From Centrapalus pauciflorus (lineage: Eukaryota > Streptophyta > Magnoliopsida > Asterales > Asteraceae), in the NCBI GenBank assembly GCA_020465985.1, contig JAANYP010005973.1, forward strand, positions 43,270 through 107,269: DNA of 64,000 bases, read 5' to 3'. The number at the start of each line of letters is the position of its first letter. Within the stretch, counting starts at the first letter, position 1. Below the pieces are notes generated by a model. It was not told where the DNA came from. It did no database searches and saw nothing but the letters and a program-made list of their open reading frames with translations. The position numbers and the translations under genes were made by a program. Of the stretch, positions 21,919-37,551 are shown piece by piece.

Positions 21919-24608
21919 ATGGGAGATCGAGCATTCTTTAATAAGCATAATATGATTATGGCATTTGACCTTCAACTGCCAGAAGCTCAACCTTACAAGC
22001 AAATGCTCGAATTTCTTTCGCAATCTAGGGTGGCATATGCCCTTACGCACAACCAGCGGATTATCCTGTCGTACGTTCGCCAATTCTGGCAATCGCTGCA
22101 AGTGGATTGCACTACTATACCTACACTTCTACGAGCGAGGGTCGGTGGCCGTCCAATTGCATTCTCAGCCGATCATTAACGATCGATTCTGCAACTAGGG
22201 ACGATTAAACAAGAAGCTGGTCCAATTGAATTCCCAGCTCCCATCAGGCAGGCGGCCTTCTTACGGATGGGATATGCTCAAGATATTACTAAGGCATATT
22301 ACGTTAAGAGTGGTCTTATTGGCCGGTGGCGTTATCTGGTGCATGTTATAATGGTCTGCTTTGCACCGAACAAGGCAGGATTTGACACAATGGTGTCTAA
22401 GCTTCAATCGGCGATGATATCTCTGGTATACAAGAAGCCTTACAGCTTTTCTGAGATGTTCTTCGGGGAGTTTGTGCATCAGATCTCTGCCCCAACCCGT
22501 GAAAGATTCTAATGTATCCGAGATTTATCATGATGATCGTCAGGCATTTTCTGCCAGACTTACCGCCTTTGCCAGAACAGACATCTGTAGCTGTCATCGA
22601 TAAGCGATTATTTGCTGACTATCAATCCCATAACGCACGAAGGCAGAGCAAGTGAGGCCCCAAGTGGCTCCGTTGTTTGGCGCAATCATAGATCCCAATT
22701 TTGTCGCTCCAGGGGGAGATGATTGGATAATTGATGCTCCTCAGCAACAACCTCCACCGCAACAAGCACCGGCACAGCAAGCTCCGGTTGCTAGGGAAGC
22801 TCCTTGTTCAAGATCATGGACAGCAGCAGCTGGGCTGTCCACATCGGGACTCCAGACTGACCAGAGAGCACAAACATTGCAAGAGATCTTTGAGCAAGGC
22901 GCAACGGCTCAGGAAAATATAGAGGAGCAGCTGGTTAATGATATTTTGGAGTAGCCGACTGATATGGATGATATTTTCAAAGAAATTGATGATTATCATC
23001 CTCCAGTAGCTACGACTGAAGGCATAGAGCGTCATGCAGAGGCAGAAGGTCATGTAGAGACCGCTTCCGACTCTGAATCAAATTCGAGTTCTGAAGAAGT
23101 TTTGACATAAGCAGCCAATCCATCAACATCATTTGGAATACATGGATCTAGGCTCGTAGTGAGCAGACGAAAAATGACTCGTCCGGCTCTAAGAGACGAA
23201 GATGAAAGTGATGAGGATTTTGTCTTGGAAGAAGAAGCAGTAATTGCAACTCAACAGAGAGCGAATTGTCAACGCATAAGTCAAGGAGCTCCATCTACTT
23301 CTACTGCCGTTCCATCCGCCGCAACCACCGCTCCATCCACATCAACTTTGACTCCATCAACCTCTGTTCCATTTACTGAAAATCAACGATTCTCAGAATT
23401 GAAAGGCAAAGTAGATTTCCAAACAGTCCAAATCTTTCAGCTTTCGCAAGCCATGAATGAGCTCCAGCAACACAACTCACGTTTGGAACAACAGAATGCT
23501 CAGCTACAAACTCAAGTGGCTACACAACAAGAAACGTTGTCTGCCCAGCAATCTCAGCTACTGAGTCTTCAGACCTAGTGCAACAGATTTTTAAAGATCT
23601 ACAAGCTCAGGGGGAGATAAGTTGTCGAGGAGATGAGTTGAGGGGAGTTCAGAGAGATGGTGATGATGAAGGAGGCGACCCAGAATTCAAAAGAATAACA
23701 GTGAGCTAGAAGATCATCCATATGAAACTGCTCAGCAAGCTGACCTTCAGGGGGATCCTTGATCATCTGTATTAGGTCAAGAGAAAGGCAAGGCTTCCGA
23801 AGCATCAAATTTCGTCGAACATGAAATGATCGGAGCCTTGGCTGGGATAGATGATGATGAGGATGTGAGTTTTGACTATGAGGATGATCTGGAAGAACTT
23901 GAAGAAGGAGAGTTTGTGCCAGAAAATGTTCCTGAGTGGAAATCAGATGATTAAGTATTAATGGATGAAGAGGATGAAGCGGATGAAATAGTAATACAGA
24001 AGCAGCCGGTTACAGAAGAGTATATGGTTGAAGATCAGGGTCTGATTGACATAGAAGTGCTTAGATCAGCTCTACATGATGAATCAAATACTGATACTGA
24101 TAGACCGGACAGAGAGCTTACGAATGAAGAGAAAATAAAGTTATGGTTTAGAGAAGAGGAAAAGAAAAAGGACTTGGCTATAAGGGAAAATATGAAGATG
24201 CCAAGTCCAGGGAAACTGTCAGGTTGTATACTTAGCTGGTTCTTTGATAGAGAATTACAGCTTTTCATTCTGAAGAGAAAGGACGGGTTACAGTATCTCA
24301 GAAGAAGGCTTAGGGACTTCAATTCTCTACCAAAATGTGAAGTAAAAGCCTTAGCCTGGAAAGAACTGATAAACATTGGAGACGATCCTTACGCCGAAGT
24401 TATTGCTAAAATCATTCGTAGGGAAGGTAACTCTAGGAAGTCTGAAAGACTAAAGCCAAGGACTGGAAAGCGAGTCATGGATGAGACGAGGATAGATCCA
24501 TTGACCGGAAGACCTTGGATGAAGATGTTCTACATGCCAGTCAAATGTCTGAAGAAAGTTCCATTAAAGCTGATGCCACAAGATGTTTTGAGTAATATGA
24601 AGTGGTAG
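21919..24608 (+). pseudogene. ORF3 (env-position ORF) of element A2
   Basis: The start ATG at 21919 sits just after a splice-acceptor-like TGTGTGCAG. The N-terminal part (to about 22510) has a globular look and shares a pattern with A3 ORF3: Y..QM.EFL, a YALT-type stretch, then a V.QFW motif. A stop at 22177-22179 interrupts it. The frame then shifts near 22500 and again at about 22650. A Gln/Pro-rich part follows at 22740-22800, then Ser/Thr-rich and coiled-coil glutamine-rich segments at 23159-23578, and an acidic C-terminal region at 23820-24608. No signal peptide or membrane segment is apparent, so although it sits in the env position there is no support for an envelope role. Sireviruses are known for such an extra ORF. 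Function unknown. Confidence 0.6.
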
Positions 24609-24895
24609 TATGTCGACAATGAGACAGTCGAGGCAGTAATGGAGGATCAAGAAGAGAAAGTAATTTTGAAGGTGTATGATCCCTTGCATCTCATAAACCT
24701 ATCTCGGGATGATCTGCAAAAGCTTAAAAATCAGCCAATTTTCTATCATGAAAGGCTGGATATCTGAAGGCAGAAAATATCAGAGAGTTATGAAGGTTTG
24801 TGTTGAGAAGGTACTCCACGCTGGTAGTAATTTAAATAAGCCTAGTTCTGTAGATCATTGAATATCTTACTAAATGCTATCGTCAAGGGGGAGTC
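24609..24895 (+). other. 3' untranslated end of element A2 with polypurine tract
   Basis: Short coding-like remnants, then AAGGGGGAG at 24885-24893, two bases before the 3' LTR. This is the polypurine tract used to prime plus-strand DNA. Confidence 0.75.
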
Positions 24896-25455
24896 TGTTG
24901 GTACACCCTATGTGACGATAGTAGTCTAGGTATGTAATAGATAGTCTTTTGTAATAGATCACGCTTTGCTAAATACAAGTCATATATGTTTGATCATGAT
25001 TGTGTATAATGTTTTCATTGCATGATAAGTTCAAGAATATGTTCAAAGATAAGTTCAAGAATAAGTTCAAAGGCAAGGGTTTAAACTTATCCATACCCAG
25101 ACGAACTTAGTGAAGCTAAGTTCGTAGGGTATTGGACATGTTCGTGGGCTTAGGCGTGAACGAACTTAGTCTGTTAAGTTCGAACTTAATCTTTATAATT
25201 ATGTGTTAATCCGTTTTAATTAGGGACTTTTGCAGAAATTCGTAATCAGAGCTTGTATTCGTGCACGTACGAGCTAGAGTGATTTCAGAGAGTCTTTCGG
25301 AGAAATACACGTGTCGGGTCGTTCGTCGTATCGGCTATCATAGTGTTCGTCTCTGGTTTTCGTGTGTGATCGATCCGTTAAACCACTAACGAGGATTCCG
25401 CACTCGTTGGATGGTGTCGCGTCAAGATCAGATCCGTGCTAGAGGTGACCTTACA
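24896..25455 (+). repeat. 3' LTR of element A2 (560 bp)
   Basis: Same ends as the 5' LTR (TGTTGGTACACCC ... CCTTACA). About 30 substitutions and one 1-bp gap relative to the 5' copy by hand count. Confidence 0.93.
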
Positions 25456-25542
25456 GCCTACCAAAATAGAGCTCGGCATAAGGGATGCAAACCATACGAG
25501 AGTAATGAAAGTCAAAATACTAATGAATTATAGGTTGTTACC

Positions 25543-27424
25543 TCCCTTGAAAGTTTGTCCATAATATGCCACATGCATAGGCAATGTCTAGTATTAGGGA
25601 ACACCTCTTTTATGGCCAATTTCATCGACGGATCTTGATCAGTTACAACTATAAGGGGCGGTTTACCAAAAGCATCCAAAAAAGACCTTAAAGTCCAGGA
25701 GTTAGATTGCTGTGATTTTGTTGAAAGTAAACCAGCACCAAACTTGATGCATTTCTGATGGTTGTCAATTCCAGTGAAAGGAACAAAAACCATGTAGTAT
25801 CAATGAAAAGTAAAGACCAAGCAAATGTTAGTACATTGTATATTGTAATGATGTAGACACAAATGGTTTTATAGGTTTTGGCTTACTTGTTGGTCCTAAA
25901 TGTAGCGTCAAATGAAATAATGTCACCAAAAGCATTAAAATTTTGTTTAGCAACCTCATCAGCCCAAAATACAGATGACAACACCCCAGTGGCAGAACAA
26001 TCATACTCAAAAGAGAATTCTGGAACACACTTCTTTTTGTACGACAACTTTTGTACTAACATTTGGGCATCTGCATCATCAATGAACATCAAAATGTCCC
26101 TTTTGAAGTTTTTAAAATCAACCATGGATGCACCAACTTTAGAAGTACCTCCAACCATTCTAGATGACATACGATGCACTTTAGTAGGTCCAAGGTTATA
26201 ATTTGATAAATCATGAACTAACGTACGCTGAGTAAATTGCATTTTACGAGACGACTTCATAACGTACATGTCTTCAAGTTGAACCATTGGATGGTTGTGT
26301 CTATCCTTAAACATATCAATAGTATACGACCCTTTTGATGTTATATGAAAACGGACAAAAGCAGGGCAATTGGTCCTTCCACTTATATGGTCGCGAGGAT
26401 TTTTTTAAGGTAGTTGAATTAGAATTACAGACATCATCAATAACCTTTGGATTCCTACCTTGTTTATTGCACACATAATACTTATGAACTATCATATCAT
26501 TAACTACTCGTGACGTAGACACACGAAGTTCAAACCAAGATTCTCTAGCATACATCATGTATGCTTCAACGCCTTCATCCAATGTTTTATAAACATTCCC
26601 AATGACAGGTTTATTTGGAGATTGTGGTATCAAAAATTTTAGACCATCCGTAGATGTCACCTTAGATACAAAAGTTTGAGAGTTTTGGGGAAACGACCTC
26701 GGGTGTATCTGAGTTGCAAGAATTGAATAAGATGACTCATGAATAAAATATAGTGTACTATGAGTAATAGTATGTGCAAGTGATGTACTAACCTGTAGGA
26801 TAATTTGGTACAACAGGATTCTTGGGTTGACAGTCTTCATCGATTTCATCTAGTCAAAGTCAATAAAAATTGTATTTTAAAAGGATGATATTTAATAAGC
26901 TGATGTAAGGTAAAATTCAAAGTAATTAGACACTGTGTTATTATGCAAAGCTTAGTTTTCTCACTCATTTCAAAATCGTCACTGTAATATGCCTAAGAAG
27001 CATCAGAGTCAAAACAATATTGCCCTCCTTTACAATTGGCAGTGTCAACGGTATCATCCTGCATGATTTCCTTCCCTACAAAAACATTAATTACGTAATA
27101 TAAACAGGTGATTTTAGATGCATAAGTATTGATTGATAACACACCTTTTGGATCCACAGGTAAATCATCATAGTCTCCTAAAGAATCGTTGGAATCATCT
27201 GCACTGGTATATGCTGCATCTCTTGAAGGCACATACTCTTCAAAAATATCTACTTTTATATAAGTTATAAAGTATAAAATAATTATGTAGTATATGTTAG
27301 GCAACATTTAAAGTTACTTAGGTTATGCACAAAGTGTATTTAAATATAGAAAATGTGAAAAAAGAAATGTTTATAACGAATAAAGAAAATAATTATTACC
27401 AGAATCTAATTCATGGGAAGCCAT
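25543..27424 (-). pseudogene. FAR1-related (FRS-like) gene, 5' part: acidic N-terminus, FAR1 domain, start of MULE domain
   Basis: The likely start codon is at 27424-27422. Exon 1 runs 27424-27400 and ends at donor GTAATA. Exon 2 runs 27249-27145 (acidic: DIFEEYVPS, DYDDLPVDPK) with donor GTGTGT. Another short exon starts at 27075. The FAR1 DNA-binding domain lies at 26690-26260 (EGVEAYMMYARE, then RTNCPAF in another frame), so a frameshift falls at about 26370-26405. The MULE domain begins at 26230-25883 and continues at 25793-25543 (VVTDQDPSMKLAI, HCLCMWHI). The exon ends at 25542 before donor GTAACA, in phase 0 with the exon that starts at 12572 on the other side of element A2. The original polypyrimidine tract and acceptor are now next to the 3' LTR. 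Confidence 0.78.
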
Positions 27425-27930
27425 ATATTCTTAAAGAATAAATTTAAAACCTGCACAAACACCAATAATGGTTACTCTAAGAATGAAATAACAAGATATA
27501 AAGTACATTGTGTCAAATCTGTAGATACATTTGTATAAATGAGACATAAGCATCAAACAATATAGAAAAGTGTTGGTCAAAACATGATAGGGTTGAAAAT
27601 GCACATTCTGGTATTGGTAATACAGCTATAGGTGATCCATATGTTGCCACTGTAGGGGCAATATCAACCGGTCTTTGTATTAGGTTGAATACGTAGTGAT
27701 ATCGCAATTGTATAAAACGATGTCTAATCGGGTGGAGGCAAGGAAGATCATACTTCAATATGTGTATAATTATAACTAAGCCGTGGAAATAGTTAACTAA
27801 TATGTGGAGCCAATGCAGATGATGGTATTATTATAACTAAGCCCGGGAAATAGTTAAGTAATATGTGGTTGCAGCCAATGCAGTTTGAGTATCGTCTTAA
27901 TTGCAGCCAATGCGGATAGAGTATACAGTG
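27425..27930. other. 5' flank of the FRS-like gene with a local tandem duplication
   Basis: No gene is supported. A unit of about 50 bases (ATTATAACTAAGCC ... GCCAATGCAG) occurs twice at 27769-27818 and 27830-27880, with a period near 61 bp. A GCAGCCAATGC word repeats further at 27903. The A1-family solo LTR interrupts this stretch. Confidence 0.5.
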
Positions 27931-29029
27931 TGTTAGGCACAAAAAGGCCTCAGTCAAACCTGTTTTACATCTTAGGGGGAGATTTTTAATCAAACCTGTT
28001 TGATGCACTTGAAGGTATAATTTAAGGTCTATTAATGCCTTATTGAAACCCGAAAAGTGATTTGCAATATAAGTCCAAGCTGTTTACCCTGTTGCATTCG
28101 TTGCAACAAAGGCAGATTGCCTAAGCTGTTCTGTCTGCTGAACAGCCTTGACATAAACTGTCTACGCTGCTCTACTCTGATGAGTAGCTTGGACAAATTC
28201 TAAGTGTTCTGTTCTTTGTGAACAGGTTACACACTTTATGGAATATGTTTCCAAGTCATCATGTATTGTTTTGGACTACAAGATCTGTTTACAAAGTCGA
28301 AGACAAAGTGGAAAACAGAAGATGCTAAAGTTGCCTACGTTGTTCTGTTACATGAAGACAAAGTGGATATTTGAAATGGGTGATAGACCATTTCTTATAT
28401 CAAATGGCCTTAACAAAAGAAGAAAGATGCAAAGTTGACATTCCTCTTTTGGTTAAAGCCTTATGCAACAGAGACAAAAAGAAAAAGACAAAGATTCTGC
28501 CACATGAAGACAAGTCTACTTTATCAGAATGTGCAGAAAAGTTGTTTTGTCTTTTTGGAAAGACATCCCACTATCTCATCGTCCAATGAAGAAACTTCAC
28601 TGAGATTCTCAGTGAGAGTATAAAAGGAAGCTTCTAAGGATTGTGAGAAACTAAGATTGAGAAACTCAGATCATGCATTGAAGTGTGTTTTTCCATGCAT
28701 GCAAGTCTGCTTGAATAATACAGTAACGTGTGTCCAAGCTGTTCTTATTCAAGCTGTCCATCTGTGTCTTGTAAAATAAGTGAGTTCATCTTAGTGAGTG
28801 TATTCATTGTATCTAGTCTGAGTGTGTCTTAGATTAGTTAAAAATCTGTTGTATCTGTCATCTCAGCTTGAACCTTTTCGCAGTCAAGCTTGTTTCTAAT
28901 TAACACCTGTTAATAATATACACAAACATTGAGAAAAGAGTGTTGAGTTTTAATTAGTTGTATTCACCCCCCCCCCCCCCCAACCTACAGCTTAGAACAA
29001 TTCACTAGGGAAACCTTTTGGGACCTACA
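27931..29029 (+). mobile_element. Solo LTR of the A1/A3 Sirevirus-like family (1099 bp)
   Basis: Begins TGTTAGGCAC and ends GGGACCTACA like the LTRs of A1 and A3, with no internal element sequence on either side. It is flanked by a perfect 5-bp target duplication, CAGTG at 27926-27930 and 29030-29034. A complete LTR with matching duplication and no body is the signature of LTR-LTR recombination. It carries a C15 run at 28967-28981 and a TATA box at 28619. Confidence 0.93.
28619..28626 (+). promoter_or_regulatory. LTR TATA box (TATAAAAG) in the solo LTR
   Basis: TATAAAAG at the position conserved in the A1 LTR. The solo LTR therefore keeps an apparently intact core promoter directed rightward, away from the FRS-like gene. 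Confidence 0.5.
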
Positions 29030-29260
29030 CAGTGGTTGCAACTGTTGCAGCCTGTGCAGAGGAAGTATGAGCATCATATACACGTATGTTTTGACAATCA
29101 GTTTTTCGATTGATTCTGTGTCCAACTACAATTATCTTCTGTTTCAGCGGCTGCAACTGTTGAAACTTGTGCAGGGGAAGTACGAGCATCATAATTAAAT
29201 ACACGTATGTTACGACAATGTGTTTTTCGATTGATTCTGTGTCCAACTACAGACATTATG
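29030..29260. repeat. Two-copy tandem repeat of about 115 bp
   Basis: Copies at about 29034-29144 and 29148-29257 share GCAACTGTTG, GAGCATCATA, ACACGTATGTT and CGATTGATTCTGTGTCCAAC. Some divergence indicates an old duplication. The solo LTR inserted at its left edge. Confidence 0.65.
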
Positions 29261-29605
29261 TGTTGCAGGTAATGCAAATACAGGCCATGTTATGATTTAA
29301 CAGTATTTAGTCAATTAAATTAGGTTAAACCATTAATAAGATCTGCATAAAATAGAATCAATACCAGGAGATATAAGAAGGTAACTCTACCTTTTAGGGA
29401 TGAGCAAAAGTCTCATTTCCCATCCCGTTTCGGTACCAATACCAATTAGCCAAAGATGGTACGATATTCGGGACCTATATGTGACTTAAATTAGGAGTCG
29501 GGAAAATGGGAGTCGGGACTAGTTTAATTCGGGAATTCCCGGTACCAAATTGGGTATATAAATACTCATGCTTTTTATGTTTCTAATTTATTCCATATGA
29601 AATCT
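29261..29605. other. Noncoding, with a MITE-like end at 29395
   Basis: No gene is seen. TAGGGATGAGCA at 29395-29406 matches the terminus of the MITE that starts at 29606, but no partner end was found. The following bases contain inverted GGTACC and CGGGAATTCCCG words. Confidence 0.4.
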
Positions 29606-30256
29606 TAGGGATGAGCATTTGGACCAAAAAAACCGGTCCGGACAAAAAAAAAAACCCGAAAACCGGCCTGGACCAAACCGTTAATTGGTCTGGTTTCGGT
29701 TTCTTTAAAATCACTTTTTTCGGTTTTCCGGGTTCGGTCCACCGGTTTTCAGTTTTTAACCCGGCCCAAACCGGAATTTAAACATTATGTTATCAACTTG
29801 AAAGTTTATGTTATTTTGTTATTTTTTGTTGTCCATAAGAAAACAAATTTTCTAATATTATTTCTAAATCATATAAAAAATATATGTAATAGTTATCGAG
29901 TTCTTTCGTAAATATATAACCATGTAAAAGTCTTTTTAGCGATGTAAATATTTTTATAGAGATAAAATATAAAGAACTTAATATAACTAAGGTATGTTTG
30001 ACATTTTATTTTGTTCAAAGAAAATGTGATAAACTTGATAATTTCATAAAAAGAAATAGTTGAGGAAGAAAAATAAACATAACATTAAAACATCTATAAA
30101 ACTTGTACCGGTTCCAACCAGTCCAAGAACCAAAAAACCGGACCGGACCATACCCGTATTACAAATATTGGGCCGGTTTTTGGTTTTCTTATTTCCCTAA
30201 TTTAGGTTTTTGGTTTTTTTCGGTCCGGGCCGGTTTGTTCCAAATGCTCATCCCTA
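29606..30256. mobile_element. hAT-type MITE (651 bp)
   Basis: The left end TAGGGATGAGCATTTGG is matched in inverted orientation by CCAAATGCTCATCCCTA at the right end, and subterminal CCGGTCCGG/CCGGTTTT words are also inverted. Flanking octamers TGAAATCT (29598-29605) and TCAAATCT (30257-30264) form an 8-bp target duplication with one change, the length made by hAT transposases. There is no coding capacity. Subterminal CCGGTTTT arrays are typical of this kind of plant MITE. Confidence 0.82.
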
Positions 30257-30633
30257 TCAAATCTAAATCCTAATTATATGCAAAACCGATTTTAAACCCC
30301 GATATCTCATTCATCATTCATGGCAAACAATCATTTAACATGTAACAACCGGCGCAAAATCAGGTTAGTATTTATAGTTAAATCAATGATCATTAGTAAT
30401 TAATCAAAGTGATTAACAAATTTCATAAGGAAATTCATTTCAAGTAGAAACAATTTCATCGGTGAGATGAATCGGCAAATTAATTAATCCGATCAATTTA
30501 CGATATGATGGATTAATTTAACTAAGTACATAATTAAATTAAGATTAGTGACACTAATCATGCATTAACAAACTTACATAACTTTAATTATGCAAGACTA
30601 AAACAATTCATTAGACTAGTGCATTCATAAGTA
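30257..30633. other. AT-rich noncoding sequence
   Basis: No gene, RNA or repeat can be supported here. Confidence 0.4.
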
Positions 30634-30660
30634 CTAGTAGTGTACCCGCGCAAAGCGGCC
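30634..30660 (-). mobile_element. Helitron-like 3' terminus
   Basis: On the minus strand the sequence has a short GC hairpin, CCGC-TTTGC-GCGG (30646-30658), then about eight bases, then CTAG followed by T in the flank. Hairpin plus CTAG|T at the 3' end is the Helitron hallmark. The 5' TC end, expected to the right, was not identified, so only the terminus is annotated. Confidence 0.5.
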
Positions 30661-35229
<4,569 letters not shown>

Positions 35230-36369
35230 CGTAGCTGTTAATCGCACTCATAATTTCTGTTTGTGAGATAATAATGTAAATTAATTAAATTATTTGTATT
35301 GTAATTTAATTAAGTAATGAAATTATTTAATTAAGTAATGAAATTATTTAATTAAGTTAAATTATGTTAGTAATGATAAAAATGAAGATGAAATCTTTAT
35401 TTAAAAAAAATCAGATGTTGAGGGACTAAATGTGCCAAAACCCGAGAGATGTGAAATAAAAGACTCAAAGTCTTTCATTTATTTCATTTCTTCACATCTT
35501 GCAATAACTCTCTCTCACTCTCACTCTATAAATCTGCTGGAAAACAAAAATCAGAAGAAGGAATTCGTGAATTTAACTGAGTGCTATCAAGAATCAAGTG
35601 GAAATTAAGGTGAGAAACTAATTTCCAAGCTTTAGTTTGTATTTTAAGAGTTTAAAATGCTTATAAATCGGATTTATTAATCTGTGAAATTTATGTTGCA
35701 TGTATGTTATTTAAGTTGCAAAACATCAATTGAGGTTCTCTAAAGATTTAGAAACAAAAATCGTTGCTTAAATCGTCCAAAAAGTGTAAAAATCTGACTT
35801 TTTGTTAAGTTTTGAGTTCTTGACAAAAAAGTATCTATTTTGGACAAATCTGGACGATTTAATGTGTTTAAGATGGGGAAAATAGAGTAGAAACACCCCC
35901 AACAATGATAATATAACCTTGGATTTAATTGCATGTTAAATAAATTATGTTTGGTGAATTTTTGGTAAAAACCCGTATGGGTCGACCTGCACATCTGCAA
36001 GTCGACTCGGTGAGTCGCCTAAGGTGACTCGGCGAGTCGCCAAGAACATTGAAGAAATCTGAAAAATTTTCTATATATCAAATCCGAACTCGGATGAGAT
36101 CCGAATTCGGATGGAATCCAAATTCGGATTGACCCAAATTTCGGATGGGTCAATCTCAGATCAAATGGGTTTCTCGGATGCATGCGAATTCGACCGAGAT
36201 CCGAATTTCGGACCTCGACTTGGCGAGTCGGTCCCTATTGATGTGAAATTCGGATCTGTTTTGAGGGATCAGAAATTCTCGCTAATAAACTAACTTTTTG
36301 AATATCTTTTTATGACACATTAATATATATAATGTAATGTCCATATACACACATGTAATTAAATATAAA
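35230..36369 (+). repeat. Truncated gypsy LTR related to the Tekay-type LTR
   Basis: The order of features matches the LTR at 38209-40409: AT-rich start, GAGGGACTAAA, a hairpin AAAGACTCAAAGTCTTT, a CTCTCTCACTCT stretch, AAG|GTGAGA, then repeated CCGAATTCGG words. Sequence identity outside these landmarks is low, so it is a related family rather than a second copy. It ends where the A3 LTR begins, which suggests A3 inserted into it. The left boundary is approximate. Confidence 0.55.
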
Positions 36370-37489
36370 TGTTTGGCACAAAAAGGCCTCAGTCAAACCT
36401 GTTCTACATCTTAGGGGGAGATTATTAATCAAACCTGTTTGATGCACTTGAAGGTATAATTTAAGGCCCGTTAATGCCTTATTGAAACCTGTTAAGTGAT
36501 TTGCAATATTAGTAAAAGTTGTTTACCCTGTTGCATTTGTTGCAACAATGGCAGATTGTCCAAACTGTTCTATTCTGATGAACAGGCTGGACATAAACTG
36601 TCTAAGCTGCACTAACCTGTTGAGCAGCTTGGACAAATTCTAAGTGTTCTGTTCTTTGTGAACTGAACCTGTTCTTTGTGAACAGGTTAAAAACTTTATG
36701 GAATATGTTTCCATGTCCTCATGTATTGTTTTGGACTACAAGATCAGTTACAAAGTCGAAGACAAAGTGGAAAAACAAAAGCTGTAAAGACTGCCTACGT
36801 TATTCTGTTACATGAAGACAGAGGGATATCTGAAATGGGTGACAGACCATTTCTTATATCAAAATGGCCATAACAGAAGATGAAAGGTTCAAAGTTGACA
36901 TTCTTCTTTTAGTTAAAGCCTTCTATAACAGAGACAAAAAGGAAAAGACAAAGATTCTGCAATGTAAAGACAATTCTGCTTTGTCAGAACGTGCAGAAAA
37001 GTTGTTTCGTTTTTTTGGAAAGACATCCCACTATCTCTATGTCCAATGAGGAAGCTTCACTGAGATTCTCAGTGAGAGTATAGAAGGAAGCTTCTAGGGA
37101 ATGTGAGATAACCAAGAGTGTGATATTCAGAACGTGCAAAGAAGTGTGTTTTCATGCATGCAAGTCTGCTTGAATAAAACAGTATCGTGTGTCCTTGCTG
37201 TTCTTATTCAAGCTTCCCATCTGTCTGTCTTGTAAATAGTGAGTTCATCTTAGTGAGTGTATTCATTGTACCTAGTCTGAATTGTCTTAGATTTGTTAAA
37301 CATCTGTTGTTTCTGTCATCTCAGCTTGAACCATTCCACAGTTCAGGCTTGTTTGTAATTAACACTTGTTGATAGTATACACAAACATTGAGAAAAGTGT
37401 GTTGAATTTTAAATAGTTGTATTCACCCCCCCCCCCCCCCCCCTCTACAGCTTGGAGCAACATACTAGGGAAACCTTTTGGGACCTACA
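36370..37489 (+). repeat. 5' LTR of element A3 (1120 bp)
   Basis: Starts TGTTTGGCAC (one change from the family start) and ends GGGACCTACA. It contains a C18 run at 37426-37443 where A1 has 7 and the solo LTR 15, and TATAGAAG near 37080 in place of TATAAAAG, which probably weakens the promoter. Short frames within it are chance. Confidence 0.93.
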
Positions 37490-37491
37490 AC

Positions 37492-37503
37492 TGGTATCAG
37501 AGC
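37492..37503 (+). other. Primer-binding site, initiator tRNA-Met
   Basis: TGGTATCAGAGC, perfect, two bases after the 5' LTR. Confidence 0.92.
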
Positions 37504-37551
37504 AGATAGAATGTGTGTTAACTCTAGATCTCTCATTCTCCCTATTTCCCC

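Larger units (their letters stand above)
12576..25455 (+). mobile_element. Sirevirus-like copia element A2, complete but degenerate, inside the FRS-like gene
   Basis: A 12.9-kb LTR retrotransposon with LTRs at 12576-13136 and 24896-25455, a degenerate tRNA-Met site, gag, pol, a third ORF in the env position and a polypurine tract. Flanks are ACCTA (12571-12575) and GCCTA (25456-25460), a 5-bp target duplication with one change. By hand alignment the LTRs differ at about 30 of 560 positions (roughly 5%), so the insertion is clearly older than the gypsy element at 38209. Many frameshifts and stops confirm age. It lies antisense to the host gene, and the insertion point is at the intron-exon border. 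Noncoding parts are unusually rich in TCGAA/AAGTTCGAACTT words. A different family from A1/A3, but with the same order of parts and the same predicted gag intron. Confidence 0.93.
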
